From Thermotomaculum hydrothermale (GTDB lineage: Bacteria > Acidobacteriota > Holophagae > Thermotomaculales > Thermotomaculaceae), in the NCBI RefSeq assembly GCF_016592575.1, contig NZ_AP017470.1, positions 1,139,471-1,203,470 on the forward strand: a stretch of DNA of 64,000 bases, written 5' to 3'. Under the pieces are notes generated by a model. The model did no database searches and was not told where the DNA came from. It saw only the letters and a list, made by a program, of their open reading frames with translations. Shown here in pieces: positions 45,738-55,271 of the stretch. Position numbers and translations under genes: made by a program. Numbering within the stretch: the first letter of the stretch is position 1; the number at the start of each line of letters is the position of its first letter.

Positions 45738-46724
45738 TTAAGATAATCTTTCCCCTAATCTTAACCTGTTTCTATATTCAAGAAGGGTTTTATCTAACTC
45801 TTCCAATTTTTTCAGCAATTCTCTTTCCTCTTTTGTTGTCTCAAGGATTTTAACAATTCCCCCATGGCTTATAACAAACCTTTTATCCCCCATTAATGCA
45901 AGAATAGGGTCATGGGTTGCCATTAAAACAATCTTCTGCTCTTCCACAAGCAAATCTAAAGCCTTTTTTCTGTCTATTCCCGCATTCTCAATCTCATCTA
46001 TAAGTATTATTGGAGATTTACTTAAAATAGCCGTATCTGCAATCATTAAAGCCCTTGACTGCCCTCCGCTTAAAGAGGTTAAAGGGGTGTCACCAGTAAA
46101 ACTTTCTCCAGCAAGGTGATTTGCCTTTTCAATAACTTTTTCAACAATCTCTTCCTTGTTCTGTACATATCTGCTTTCAGCATGAAGAATTAAAAACTCT
46201 CTTACGCTTAAATCAATAACAAAATTCATATTTTGAGACAATTGGGCAACAAGCTTAAACTCTGAAGAAAACCTCAAATCTCTGTCAGGCACCTCACCGT
46301 TTAATAGGATATGCCTTTTAGTTGGGGTATCTCCCTGCGCCATCCACTCAATATCTGCAAGCAACCTGCTCTTCCCTGAACCTGTTGGGCCAACAATTGA
46401 TACAATCTCCCCGGCTTTTATTTCAATTTCAATATCCTCTTTTTCGCCTAATTTGTTGTATCCTCCAATAATGGTTATAGACTTTACCTGTTGTAATTCG
46501 TTTGACTCAATATCCTGCAAGTTGTTTAAAAATTCCTTAAAATTCTCAATAATAAACTCTTTTGAAAGCCCCAAATCCTCAAGCTTTTCTTCATCAACAT
46601 TTTCTATGTATTGATTTAGTGTTAGGTTATCATCTGTAATTTCAATCCCTATAGAGTCAAAAAAGTCTTTTGCGACAGGTTGTTTTTCAAAAATATCTCT
46701 TAATTTCATTTCGACAACATTCAT
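45738..46724 (-). CDS. ABC-type ATPase with N-terminal DUF1858-like domain, no permease partner
   Basis: The 328-residue protein has a helical N-terminal domain (about 1-70, 'LRDIFEKQPVAKDFFDSIGIEI') like DUF1858/ScdA_N. A complete ABC ATPase follows: Walker A 'GPTGSGKS' (112-119), signature 'LSGGQ' (218-222), Walker B 'IILIDEIENAG' (239-249) and the switch His in 'MATHDP' (His271). The C-terminus is a charged coiled coil. No membrane permease is encoded nearby. The ATG at 46724 is chosen for its GAGGT site; it lies 7 bases after the GTPase stop. A longer start (46739) overlaps that gene. Confidence 0.82.
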   Translation of the reverse strand: MNVVEMKLRDIFEKQPVAKDFFDSIGIEITDDNLTLNQYIENVDEEKLEDLGLSKEFIIENFKEFLNNLQDIESNELQQVKSITIIGGYNKLGEKEDIEIEIKAGEIVSIVGPTGSGKSRLLADIEWMAQGDTPTKRHILLNGEVPDRDLRFSSEFKLVAQLSQNMNFVIDLSVREFLILHAESRYVQNKEEIVEKVIEKANHLAGESFTGDTPLTSLSGGQSRALMIADTAILSKSPIILIDEIENAGIDRKKALDLLVEEQKIVLMATHDPILALMGDKRFVISHGGIVKILETTKEERELLKKLEELDKTLLEYRNRLRLGERLS

Positions 46725-46731
46725 ATTTACC

Positions 46732-47415
46732 TCACACATCCATTTTTCTTACATTTCCAACCTGATACTTTTCCCCTATTCTTGTCTCTCCAAGACAATA
46801 GGAGCATAAAGCAGAAGGCATAGAAAACCTTAAGCTTTTTCCTTCAAGGGTTTCAACATCCTGGCTCTGGTTTAAAAGAAGTGTAAGTTCGTAGGCACCC
46901 TGCCCTGTCAATCCGTTTACATGTAAAATCTTTGCAGTTGGATTAACCTGCCTTACCTTTGCCGCAAAAACCTCCCTTTCAGCCTGGGAAACAATGTCTC
47001 CCTTGGTTATTACCACAATATCAGCAGATTTAAGCATAGGGCCAATCTTTTTTGGGGTATTTAAGCCACTTAAATTGTCTATTACACAAACAGCAGTAAT
47101 ATCTTTAATATGAGGTGAACACCTGTTGCAAAGCCCTGCACTTTCAGAAATGAGGATATCAAGTTTTTCTTCCTTTCCCCAGTTAAAGCACTTCTCTATG
47201 TTTGAAACAAAGTAATGGTCAGGACAAAGAGCACCGGATAACCCCTTTAAAACAGGAATCCCCTGCTTTTTGAACAACAAATCGTCATCGGTTAACAAAC
47301 AGTCAAACTTAACCACACCAACCTTTTTATTTTGAGCCTTTAAAGACTCTATCACCTTCATGATTACTGCAGTTTTACCTGAAGAAGGTGGTCCAGAAAC
47401 AGTTATAAGTTTCAT
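46732..47415 (-). CDS. HypB/UreG/CobW-like GTPase with extra cysteine pairs
   Basis: The 227-residue protein belongs to the SIMIBI metal-chaperone GTPase group. It has the P-loop 'GPPSSGKT' (8-15), 'SESAGLCNRCSPH' (90-102) in place of the 'EN.GNLVC' segment of HypB/UreG, and a 'TKGD' guanine-type motif (137-140). Two Cys pairs are notable: C96/C99 and 'CSYC' C204/C207. Other family members insert nickel, cobalt or zinc. No hydrogenase or urease genes are present. Its ATG overlaps the stop of the binding-protein-like gene. Confidence 0.85.
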   Translation of the reverse strand: MKLITVSGPPSSGKTAVIMKVIESLKAQNKKVGVVKFDCLLTDDDLLFKKQGIPVLKGLSGALCPDHYFVSNIEKCFNWGKEEKLDILISESAGLCNRCSPHIKDITAVCVIDNLSGLNTPKKIGPMLKSADIVVITKGDIVSQAEREVFAAKVRQVNPTAKILHVNGLTGQGAYELTLLLNQSQDVETLEGKSLRFSMPSALCSYCLGETRIGEKYQVGNVRKMDV

Positions 47416-48641
47416 TATGATATCTCCTTTGCATTTTGGTTAAAAACAGTAAATAAATTGTCAATTAACCCCTGAATGTCATTTCCGTATACAAAATCCC
47501 ACCCTATCCAGTTAATAGGCGCATAATCAGGAAGTATGTTTTCAACTTCCGGATGGGTTGAAGGGAATAATCCTTTATGGGCAAGTATTTCCCCCACTTC
47601 CTTTGACACAAAGTAATCTGCAACCTCTTTTAACTCTTTAACAAGCTTCTTTTTTGCAACAACAAAGATTGGAGAAACTATTGAGCCGTCTTTAGGCCAA
47701 ACAACCTTAACCTTTTTTGAACCCTGCATCATTCTTGAGAAAAAGTAAGGCATAATAGTTACTGCTGGCCTAACATGAGCCTTTGTCCTTTGCACAGATT
47801 TAACCATCTGAGAGGGATGCATTGCCTTTATAAGCAATCTCCCAAGTTTTGCTACACCCCCTTCACCGTAAAGCTTGTATATTCCAAGCACCAATGCGTT
47901 AAACAAATCAAAATCTTCAACAGGAAGGGAAACCATCTGGTCGTAATCCCCCTCAAGCAAGTCTTCCCAGGATTCAGGGACAGGAAGGTCTCCTAAAATC
48001 TCAAGGTTTACAAGAAAAACCGCTGGAACAAAACCTATGAGGGAGTATATTTTTGAAGGGTCTTTCAATTGATAGTCTTTAAATGATTTATTGTACTTAT
48101 CCCATGAAATATCAATAAACTCACCGCTTTCCTTTATAATGCCACCTATACCTTTATTTGAAAAGAAAACATCAAAGCCAGCTGAAATAAAAAGGTCAGG
48201 CAAATCATCTGCGCTTTTTACATCTCTAAACCTTTCTTCAAGCCATTTTGCTCCCGTGCTTGCAGCTTCAAGTTTGGTGGAAACTGTCAGCCCTTTATTT
48301 TTACTTTGCTCAATTACCCTGTTTAACCCTTCAAGAAGGGGAATTCTTACAGGGCATGGAAGAAGCCCCTCGACTGAAAAATCACCTTCTTTTAAAGATT
48401 CCTTTAAAGTTATATCTTCAACCTGGTCTTTATTTAAATAATCGTTTATTGCTTTAATAAAATCCTTTTCATCCCTCTTTTTTAGTTTTAAAAAAGAAGA
48501 AAGTTTTAGAAACTTTCCAGTTGTTTTTAAAAAGTTAGTATCATCAACCTCTTTAAAACCATTGTTTATAAAAAAGCCCTTTAAATCAGGATACTTGTCA
48601 AATAATTCCGTAAGTTTTTCGCTACCATTTACACCGCTCAT
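47415..48641 (-). CDS. substrate-binding-protein-like gene without signal peptide, DUF1858-like N-terminus
   Basis: The 408-residue protein has an N-terminal helical domain (about 8-68, 'KLTELFDKYPDLKGFFINNGFKEV') like DUF1858, then a two-lobe fold resembling periplasmic binding proteins (such as 'LPDLFISAGFDVFFSNKGIGG' and 'DGSIVSPIFVVAKKKLVKELKEVADYFVSKEVGEILAHKGLFPS', an ABC substrate-binding pattern). There is no signal peptide or lipobox, so it should be cytoplasmic. The ATG at 48641 has GGAGG 6 bases upstream. It is the first gene of the operon behind an FNR-type promoter. Confidence 0.8.
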   Translation of the reverse strand: MSGVNGSEKLTELFDKYPDLKGFFINNGFKEVDDTNFLKTTGKFLKLSSFLKLKKRDEKDFIKAINDYLNKDQVEDITLKESLKEGDFSVEGLLPCPVRIPLLEGLNRVIEQSKNKGLTVSTKLEAASTGAKWLEERFRDVKSADDLPDLFISAGFDVFFSNKGIGGIIKESGEFIDISWDKYNKSFKDYQLKDPSKIYSLIGFVPAVFLVNLEILGDLPVPESWEDLLEGDYDQMVSLPVEDFDLFNALVLGIYKLYGEGGVAKLGRLLIKAMHPSQMVKSVQRTKAHVRPAVTIMPYFFSRMMQGSKKVKVVWPKDGSIVSPIFVVAKKKLVKELKEVADYFVSKEVGEILAHKGLFPSTHPEVENILPDYAPINWIGWDFVYGNDIQGLIDNLFTVFNQNAKEIS

Positions 48642-48672
48642 AAAATCCTCCAATATAAATTCTTACACCGAT

Positions 48673-48714
48673 ATTTTAATCTTTACTTTAAAATAAAGTT
48701 TTGATTTAAATCAA
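48673..48714 (-). promoter_or_regulatory. FNR-type class II promoter
   Basis: TTGATTTAAATCAA at 48701-48714 is an exact match to the FNR consensus TTGAT-N4-ATCAA. A TAAAAT -10 lies at 48678-48673 on the minus strand; the start predicted from it (about 48666) puts the box centre at -41.5, the standard class II activator position. It precedes the binding-protein-like gene by about 60 bases. Confidence 0.8.
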
Positions 48715-48743
48715 TTTTAGGGGTGATTTTTTTATTTTATAAA

Positions 48744-49358
48744 TTATTCTCCATACATCTCTATGTAATCTTCCATAGCGGCTTTTATAACTTTTTCAGC
48801 ATGATCAAAATCATAGACAAATTCAACACTTACAGCGGCTGAATTTTCTCCCGGTAAAATCTTATATGTTGCAAAGTAATGCCTTAACCTGTCAACCATT
48901 ATATCGGGAATATCTTTTATACTCTCAGCATTTCCCCAGATATTATCTTTTTCTAAAACAGCTATTATCTTATCGTCAGCCTCTCCATGGTCAACCATTT
49001 GAATTCCCCCAATTACCTTTGCCCTTAAAATTATCTCTCCCCTTGTTATTGGCCTTTCGCTTATTACGCATATATCAAGAGGGTCTCCGTCTGCCTTTTT
49101 CACGGTGGGGGAAAGCTCTGCAACCCTTCTCCCGCAGTATGTTCTTGGTATTAATCCATAAAGTGCTGGAGGCTGGGAAGAAGTTCTCTGTGGCCTATCA
49201 ACCCTTATGTACCCTGTTTCTTTGTCAAGTTCATACTTAACTGAATCAAAAGGCGTTATTTCTATATAGGCATTTACAATTCTTGGTGCGTCTTTACCAG
49301 CCTCAAGTCCATGCCATGGATGAGGCCTGAATCTATGAAACATTTTAGGAAAACTCAT
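48744..49358 (-). CDS. ppa: inorganic pyrophosphatase (family I)
   Basis: The 204-residue soluble pyrophosphatase has the signature '[10 protein letters not shown]' (about residue 91), the upstream '[16 protein letters not shown]' and further acidic active-site residues. It splits pyrophosphate to two phosphates. The ATG at 49358 follows a GGGGG site; an upstream in-frame start lacks support. Together with the CYTH proteins it adds to the phosphate theme of the region, though it is a housekeeping enzyme. Confidence 0.92.
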   Translation of the reverse strand: MSFPKMFHRFRPHPWHGLEAGKDAPRIVNAYIEITPFDSVKYELDKETGYIRVDRPQRTSSQPPALYGLIPRTYCGRRVAELSPTVKKADGDPLDICVISERPITRGEIILRAKVIGGIQMVDHGEADDKIIAVLEKDNIWGNAESIKDIPDIMVDRLRHYFATYKILPGENSAAVSVEFVYDFDHAEKVIKAAMEDYIEMYGE

Positions 49359-49421
49359 AAAAAACCCCCTTTTTGAAATTAATTTCCTTTTTATTATAAA
49401 GGAATTTTTCAAAAAGGGGAA

Positions 49422-49442
49422 AAGGCGGCAAAAAGCCGCCTT
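49422..49442 (-). terminator. Rho-independent terminator overlapping a stop codon
   Basis: AAGGCGGC / GCCGCCTT, 8-bp stem with a 5-base loop, followed on the minus strand by TTTTCCCC. It ends the PKD-like gene, whose TAA is partly inside the stem. Confidence 0.85.
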
Positions 49443-50952
49443 AAAATATCGGGAGGGCGCTTACCCTTGTCAGAGAGTAATTTCCCTGCAAGGTTAAACC
49501 CGATATTGGCTTTGTTGAAATAATAACAACCGAATCGCCGTTTTGAATTTCAACATCATTGAAAATATCCTTTATATATGAAGCAAGCATTCCCCTCTTG
49601 GGAACAGTAATAAATTTATTTACCTTAAAATTTCCGCTTGCAGTATAAAGGGCAAAGGTAATGGAAATCTCCTGGTCTGTAGTGTTTACCAATGAAAATG
49701 CAGTCCAATAATAATCATCACTTAATACAACTGAAGAATAACCACCTATCTCCCCATATGAAGGAAGAGTGAAAGCGTACTCTCCACCGTAAAGAAGTTT
49801 TACTTCATTAACACCAATTATAGGCTGTATTGAATCAATAACAGCATAGTCAGCATTAATATCAAGGTCATACAACACCTTTTCAAGGTAAATTTTAACC
49901 CTCTGCTGGTCAGGAATATTAACAGTGTATTCTCCTGTTTTAATGCCGTGATTATCGAAAAACCTGATAACAACATCAGACTCTCTGTCTCCAGTATTCA
50001 AAAGTACAAGGTCGTTATAGCAATCAATATGCGGTATAAAAGGAAGATACAACCTTGTGCTTCCATCCTGTTTCAATTCGTACATTGCAGGCTTTTTATC
50101 AAAATCAACCGAAATGCCAAGCCCGTTTAGAGTTTTTTCTTCAACAAGATTATTAAATGTCTGGATAATCTCGTCTCTCACCAATCCCCAGCACTTGCTG
50201 CTATCCATAAGAGGAGAAACATAACTTCCTGCATTTAAAATAATTGTGTAATCTTCAGGAAGTTCATTGATTGTTTCATTAAAAGTGTAAGCTACAGGTT
50301 TAACATAAGGGTTTGAAATGTAAACATAACTATCTCTAAAACCTGTGTTTTCTTCAATATAAGGGACATACATTTGAATTGTGTTGTCATATTTGTACCA
50401 TGCCCTTGCAATGCCTTCCGGTGTAAAAATCGATGCAGAAACCTTAATATGTGCAGAAGAATAAACAATAACATCTGTGGTAGGCACAACAAGGTAGTGT
50501 TCGGTAATTACAAATGTCTGGTTGGGTAAAATTGTTTCATTCTTATCAATAACAGGCTCTCCGTTATTGTATCCTTTTATGTTAATTGTTACATTGTAGT
50601 CTTTGTCATTGTAAAAAACCGTTTTTGCGCTAACCTTCCCAAAATCTTCATTCAAAATGCCCGCAAGCTGCCTTGATGTTAATACTGAGATTTTAATAGG
50701 TGTATTTGAAGGTAAAACTTTAACGGATAAAGCCTTGCTTAAAGTGGTTTCGTTATGAGACCCTGATACGCTCACTTTCACGGTATAATTTCCATCTGCG
50801 TAAAAAGTGTAATAAAAAATATTTGATTCTGAAATTATGTCATATTGTTCACCATTTTCATTAAAGATATGAAAAGTGTAAAAAAGTGCATCCCCCTCCG
50901 GGTCATAAGCATCTACTGTAAATTTAACAGTCATAGGGTTAAATCCTTCCAC
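49441..50952 (-). CDS. secreted PKD-like protein, main frame (frameshifted from its signal peptide)
   Basis: The 503-residue frame starts without a signal peptide at GTG 50952. Residues 1-80 show a PKD/Ig-like pattern: '[21 protein letters not shown]' and '[12 protein letters not shown]'. The rest is beta-rich with repeated strand pairs, like the adhesion-type secreted proteins that carry two later related domains. In the next frame upstream lies a 43-residue stretch with a perfect signal peptide. One extra G at about 50952-50954 would give '[18 protein letters not shown]', a classic PKD entry. So the intact gene probably spans 49441-51062. Confidence 0.75.
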   Translation of the reverse strand: MEGFNPMTVKFTVDAYDPEGDALFYTFHIFNENGEQYDIISESNIFYYTFYADGNYTVKVSVSGSHNETTLSKALSVKVLPSNTPIKISVLTSRQLAGILNEDFGKVSAKTVFYNDKDYNVTINIKGYNNGEPVIDKNETILPNQTFVITEHYLVVPTTDVIVYSSAHIKVSASIFTPEGIARAWYKYDNTIQMYVPYIEENTGFRDSYVYISNPYVKPVAYTFNETINELPEDYTIILNAGSYVSPLMDSSKCWGLVRDEIIQTFNNLVEEKTLNGLGISVDFDKKPAMYELKQDGSTRLYLPFIPHIDCYNDLVLLNTGDRESDVVIRFFDNHGIKTGEYTVNIPDQQRVKIYLEKVLYDLDINADYAVIDSIQPIIGVNEVKLLYGGEYAFTLPSYGEIGGYSSVVLSDDYYWTAFSLVNTTDQEISITFALYTASGNFKVNKFITVPKRGMLASYIKDIFNDVEIQNGDSVVIISTKPISGLTLQGNYSLTRVSALPIF

Positions 50953-51062
50953 CCTGTTGCCTTGAAAGATTTAATAACAGGTGGCTTTGCAAAAACAACG
51001 CTGCTAATCAATAGCAAAACTAAAATACTAAATTTAAACCTCATTGACTTTAAAATTTTCAT
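50931..51062 (-). CDS. out-of-frame signal-peptide segment of the PKD-like gene
   Basis: The frame begins at ATG 51062, with AGGAGG about 8 bases upstream, and encodes a signal peptide ('FSILVLLLISSVVFA') followed by '[12 protein letters not shown]'. It ends at a TGA after the frameshift. It is therefore most likely the true N-terminus of the PKD-like gene, not an independent gene. Confidence 0.7.
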   Translation of the reverse strand: MKILKSMRFKFSILVLLLISSVVFAKPPVIKSFKATGWKDLTL

Positions 51063-51438
51063 CTAACCTTCCTCCTCTTAATTTTGTTAAGCCTTTTTCA
51101 GGCATGGCAATTGTAAAATCAGCCTATTTTAAGTCAACACTTTTTTTAACTTTTTTACAAAGGCTAATTATTATGTTTTTTAATACAAGAGCCAATGCCA
51201 TGCCTTTAAAAAATTCTTATTTTTCAAGATATTGCATAACCTATTTAAAAAATCTAATCTTTGCATAAATCATTACCTAAAAAATAAAATATACTATTGA
51301 TTAAAATTTTAACTATGTTAGAATTTCTGATTAATTTATTTCAAGCCATTTCATCTTACAATATGAAAAAATTTGGTATTTAATCATTTTTGAAATTATG
51401 TTAACTTATTTATAGATAATCAAATATTTGGAGGACTT
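51063..51438. other. intergenic region upstream of pilT
   Basis: This 376-base, AT-rich stretch holds no convincing gene. It carries a possible pilT promoter: TTGATT at 51297-51302 and TAGAAT at 51319-51324 with a 16-base spacer. A 10-bp perfect inverted repeat (AGGCATGGCA at 51100-51109, TGCCATGCCT at 51196-51205) flanks an 86-base segment. Confidence 0.6.
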
Positions 51439-52596
51439 ATGCACATTAACGATTTGCTAAAGATTGCAACACAAAGAGGGGCATCCGACCTTCACTTAAA
51501 AGTAGGCTCATACCCTGTTTTAAGGATTAACGGTAAGCTTACCCCCTTAACTGAACTAAAAAAACTAATGCAGGAAGATACAATAGCAATGGCATTCTCT
51601 CTTATGAACGCAAGGCAAAAGCAGAAGTTTAAAGAAAATCTTGAAATAGACATTGCTTATTCTGTTCCAGGGCTTGGAAGGTTTAGATGCAACATATTTC
51701 AGCAAAGGGGAACGGTAGGCCTTGTTTTAAGGGTAATTCCTGTGAAGATAAGAACAATAAAGGAACTTCTCCTTCCAAAAGTTATTGAAAAAATATGCGA
51801 AGAACAGAGAGGATTGGTTCTCTGCACAGGAACAACAGGTTCAGGAAAATCAACAACCCTTGCTGCAATGATTGATTTTATAAATTCAACACGAACAGAG
51901 CATATTATTACAATTGAAGACCCGATTGAGTTTTTGCACAGGGATAAAAAATCTATTATTAACCAAAGAGAAATAGGTGTAGACACAAGAGACTTTGCCA
52001 ATGCTTTAAGGGGGGCACTCCGTCAGGACCCTGATGTAATACTTGTCGGTGAGATGAGAGACTATGAAACAATAGAAACAGCCCTAACGGCAGCAGAAAC
52101 AGGCCACCTTGTTCTTTCAACTTTGCATACATTAGACGCAACTGAAACAATTAACCGTATTATTTCAGTTTTTCCACCTCACCAGCAAAAACAGATAAGG
52201 CTTCAGCTTGCTCAGGTTTTAAAAGCTGTTATCTCAATGCGACTTGTGCCAAGGGCTGATGGAAAAGGCAGGGTACCAGCTGTTGAGGTTATGAGGGTTA
52301 CCCCGTACATTAGAACCCTTATAGAAGATAAAGAAAAAACAAAGCTTATACACGATGCAATTGAGAGAGGCACCTCTCAGTACGGTATGCAAACATTTGA
52401 CCAGTCTCTTTACTTCCTTTACAAACAGGGTTTAATTACCCTTGACGAAGCAATGAGAAGAGCATCAAATCCTGATGAATTTAAACTTAAAATTCAGGGA
52501 ATTCAGTCAACAAGCGATATTGCTCAGGAGAATATGGAAGAGGCGCTTGAAAAGGATAACATTCTTACAGATAATTCGCCATTTGAATTAGACTAA
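51439..52596 (+). CDS. pilT: type IV pilus retraction ATPase PilT
   Basis: The 385-residue secretion ATPase has Walker A 'CTGTTGSGKSTTLAAM' (about residue 129), the Asp box 'IITIEDPIEF', Walker B 'PDVILVGEMRDYETIETALTAAETGHLVLSTLHT' and the C-terminal 'GMQTFDQSLYFLYKQGLI' shared by PilT. It powers pilus retraction and twitching. It has a GGAGG site and is separated from the next gene by 5 bases. No other pilus gene lies in the window. Confidence 0.93.
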   Translation: MHINDLLKIATQRGASDLHLKVGSYPVLRINGKLTPLTELKKLMQEDTIAMAFSLMNARQKQKFKENLEIDIAYSVPGLGRFRCNIFQQRGTVGLVLRVIPVKIRTIKELLLPKVIEKICEEQRGLVLCTGTTGSGKSTTLAAMIDFINSTRTEHIITIEDPIEFLHRDKKSIINQREIGVDTRDFANALRGALRQDPDVILVGEMRDYETIETALTAAETGHLVLSTLHTLDATETINRIISVFPPHQQKQIRLQLAQVLKAVISMRLVPRADGKGRVPAVEVMRVTPYIRTLIEDKEKTKLIHDAIERGTSQYGMQTFDQSLYFLYKQGLITLDEAMRRASNPDEFKLKIQGIQSTSDIAQENMEEALEKDNILTDNSPFELD

Positions 52597-52601
52597 GAAA
52601 A

Positions 52602-53267
52602 ATGAACGAAAAATTCAGAATTATAGGCCACAGGGGGGCAAAGGGGGAAATGCCAGAAAACTCCCTTGAAGGCTTTGAATATATCTTGAAAAATGGGATA
52701 CAGTGGGCTGAAATTGATTTAAGGCTTAACGAAGATGGAGAAGTTGTTCTCCACCACGATAAAAAATATGAAAACCACATTGCGAACAAACCAAAAAATT
52801 TCAGGCTTTTGCCGAAACTGAAAGATGCCTTAAATTCTTTCCCCCAATTAAACTTTAACCTTGAATTAAAAGAGAGTGCTGTTGCTGAAAAACTAACAGA
52901 TTTCCCTGAATTAAAAAATAATCCAGGGAGATTTATACTTTCATCCTTTCATCACCATACGGTAAAGAAACTAAAAAAAATATTTCCAGATATTCCCTGC
53001 CTCTTTCTTATTAGCGGAGATTTTTTTGATTTACATAGCTATATTACAAGACACAAGGTTGACGGAGTTGTTTTTGAACACGAATTCTTCTCTGAAAAAG
53101 AGATAAAAAAACTTATTGAAAATGGAAAACAGGTTTACTGCTACTCTGTTGACGATGTAAAAGATGTTTTATACTTTTACAATCAGGGAATTAACGGAAT
53201 TATTACAAATTACCCTGTTAAAATGAAAAAATACCTTGAAACAATTGAGCCTTTCAAAAAAAAATGA
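52602..53267 (+). CDS. glycerophosphodiester phosphodiesterase
   Basis: The 221-residue protein is a single GDPD domain. The N-terminal '[45 protein letters not shown]' contains the catalytic His pair and metal-binding Glu/Asp. No signal peptide is present. It cleaves glycerophosphodiesters to glycerol-3-phosphate and an alcohol. It lies between pilT and uvrB and overlaps uvrB by 4 bases. Confidence 0.93.
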   Translation: MNEKFRIIGHRGAKGEMPENSLEGFEYILKNGIQWAEIDLRLNEDGEVVLHHDKKYENHIANKPKNFRLLPKLKDALNSFPQLNFNLELKESAVAEKLTDFPELKNNPGRFILSSFHHHTVKKLKKIFPDIPCLFLISGDFFDLHSYITRHKVDGVVFEHEFFSEKEIKKLIENGKQVYCYSVDDVKDVLYFYNQGINGIITNYPVKMKKYLETIEPFKKK

Positions 53268-55249
53268 ATAGATTTAAACTTGTTTCCGATTACAAACCAA
53301 CTGGAGACCAGCCAGAGGCAATAGAAAAAATACTAAAAAGCCTTGAGAAAGGGAACAGGTATCAGACTCTTCTTGGAGTTACAGGCTCTGGAAAAACCTT
53401 CACAATGGCAAACATAATAAGCAAATGGCAAAAACCAACCCTGATAATTGCCCACAATAAAACACTTGCAGCCCAGCTTTACAATGAGTTTAAAACATTT
53501 TTCCCTGAAAACGCTGTTGAATACTTTGTTTCTTACTATGATTATTACCAGCCAGAAGCATATGTGCCTGAAAGCGATTTGTACATTGAAAAAGACTCTT
53601 CAATAAATGAAGAGATTGAAAAATTAAGGCTATCAGCCACAAAAAGCCTTTTAACAAGAAGAGATGTAATTGTTATTGCATCTGTTTCCTGCATATACGG
53701 TTTAGGCTCCCCAAGGGAATACAAAAATATGGCTATTTCAATAGCTCAAGGAGAAATTAAAAACAGAGGAAGGCTTTTAATGGAACTTGCACAAATCCAG
53801 TATGTAAGAAGTATGTTTGAATCAGAGGCAGGCACTTTCAGGGTAAGGGGAGATACAATTGAGGTTTTCCCCTCATACCAGGATGAGGGGATAAGGATTG
53901 AAATGTTTGACGATGAGATTGAGTCAATTAAATTATTTGACCCTCTTACAGGAAAAACAATTAAAAAACTGGATTCAGTGGAAATTTATCCATCCTCTCA
54001 CTATGTAACAAGCAAAGATAGGCTAATGCTTGCAATAGAGAGGATTAAGGAAGAGTTAAAGGAAAGGCTTGATTTTTTTGAAAAAAAGGGAAGACTTCTT
54101 GAAGCACAACGACTTGCCCAGAGAACAAATTACGACATTGAAATGTTATTAGAAACAGGGATATGCAAGGGAATTGAAAACTATTCAAGACACCTTGAGG
54201 GAAGGAATGAGGGAGAACCACCCTTTACACTTTTAGACTACTTCCCAGACGATTTTCTTGTTATTGTTGACGAAAGCCACATAACGATTCCCCAGATAGG
54301 GGGAATGTACAGGGGGGACAGAAGCAGAAAGGAAACCCTGGTTGAGTTTGGCTTCAGGTTACCTTCAGCCCTTGACAACAGGCCATTAAGGTTTGAAGAG
54401 TTTGAAGAAAAGATTAACCAGATTCTATTTGTCTCTGCTACGCCTGGAAAGTATGAAATAGAAAAAACAGGGGGAATTACAGCTGAGCAGATAATAAGGC
54501 CAACAGGGTTAATTGACCCTAAAATTATTGTAAAACCTGCAAAAAATCAGGTTGATGACCTGCTTGAAGAAATAAGAAAAAGGGTTGAAAAAAATGAGAG
54601 GGTGCTTGTTGCAACCTTAACAAAAAAAATGGCTGAAAATTTAAGCGAGTATTTAATTGAAGCAGGAATAAAAGCTAAATACCTTCATTCAGACATAGAT
54701 ACCCTTGAAAGGGTTGAAATTCTCAAAAATTTACGAAAGGGAGAATTTGATGTGCTTGTTGGAGTAAACCTATTGAGGGAAGGACTTGATTTGCCGGAGG
54801 TTTCATTGGTTGCAGTGCTTGATGCAGACAAAGAGGGATTTTTGAGAAGTGAAACTTCCCTTATTCAGGTTTCAGGAAGGGCTGCAAGAAATGTAAACGG
54901 CACAGCAATCTTTTATGCAGATAGAATGACAAAGGCTATTGAAAACACAATTAAAGAGAGTGAAAGAAGGAGAAAAAAACAGATTGAGTACAACAAAAAA
55001 CACGGTATAACACCAAAAACAATTGTTAAATCTTACGAAAATATACTCTCTTCAATATTTGAGAGGGATTACTTTACAGTAAAACTTGAAGAGGAAAGCA
55101 AAATTGAGGATTACTCAAGAGAGGCTTTATTAGAGCATATTAAAAAACTTGAAAAAGAGATGAAAAAACTTGCTAAAGATTTGAAATTTGAAGAAGCTGC
55201 AAAAATAAGGGAAAAAATAAAAGAATTAAAAGAAAAAGCTGTTATGTAA
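53264..55249 (+). CDS. uvrB: excinuclease ABC subunit UvrB
   Basis: The 661-residue helicase-like protein has Walker A 'GVTGSGKT' (about residue 39), the beta-hairpin '[12 protein letters not shown]', the DEAD-like 'VIVDESH', motif VI '[12 protein letters not shown]' and a C-terminal UVR motif ('[27 protein letters not shown]'). It loads UvrC at DNA damage. ATG 53264 overlaps the GDPD stop. Confidence 0.97.
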   Translation: MNRFKLVSDYKPTGDQPEAIEKILKSLEKGNRYQTLLGVTGSGKTFTMANIISKWQKPTLIIAHNKTLAAQLYNEFKTFFPENAVEYFVSYYDYYQPEAYVPESDLYIEKDSSINEEIEKLRLSATKSLLTRRDVIVIASVSCIYGLGSPREYKNMAISIAQGEIKNRGRLLMELAQIQYVRSMFESEAGTFRVRGDTIEVFPSYQDEGIRIEMFDDEIESIKLFDPLTGKTIKKLDSVEIYPSSHYVTSKDRLMLAIERIKEELKERLDFFEKKGRLLEAQRLAQRTNYDIEMLLETGICKGIENYSRHLEGRNEGEPPFTLLDYFPDDFLVIVDESHITIPQIGGMYRGDRSRKETLVEFGFRLPSALDNRPLRFEEFEEKINQILFVSATPGKYEIEKTGGITAEQIIRPTGLIDPKIIVKPAKNQVDDLLEEIRKRVEKNERVLVATLTKKMAENLSEYLIEAGIKAKYLHSDIDTLERVEILKNLRKGEFDVLVGVNLLREGLDLPEVSLVAVLDADKEGFLRSETSLIQVSGRAARNVNGTAIFYADRMTKAIENTIKESERRRKKQIEYNKKHGITPKTIVKSYENILSSIFERDYFTVKLEEESKIEDYSREALLEHIKKLEKEMKKLAKDLKFEEAAKIREKIKELKEKAVM

Positions 55250-55271
55250 AAAGGGAGGGAACAAAAGCCCC

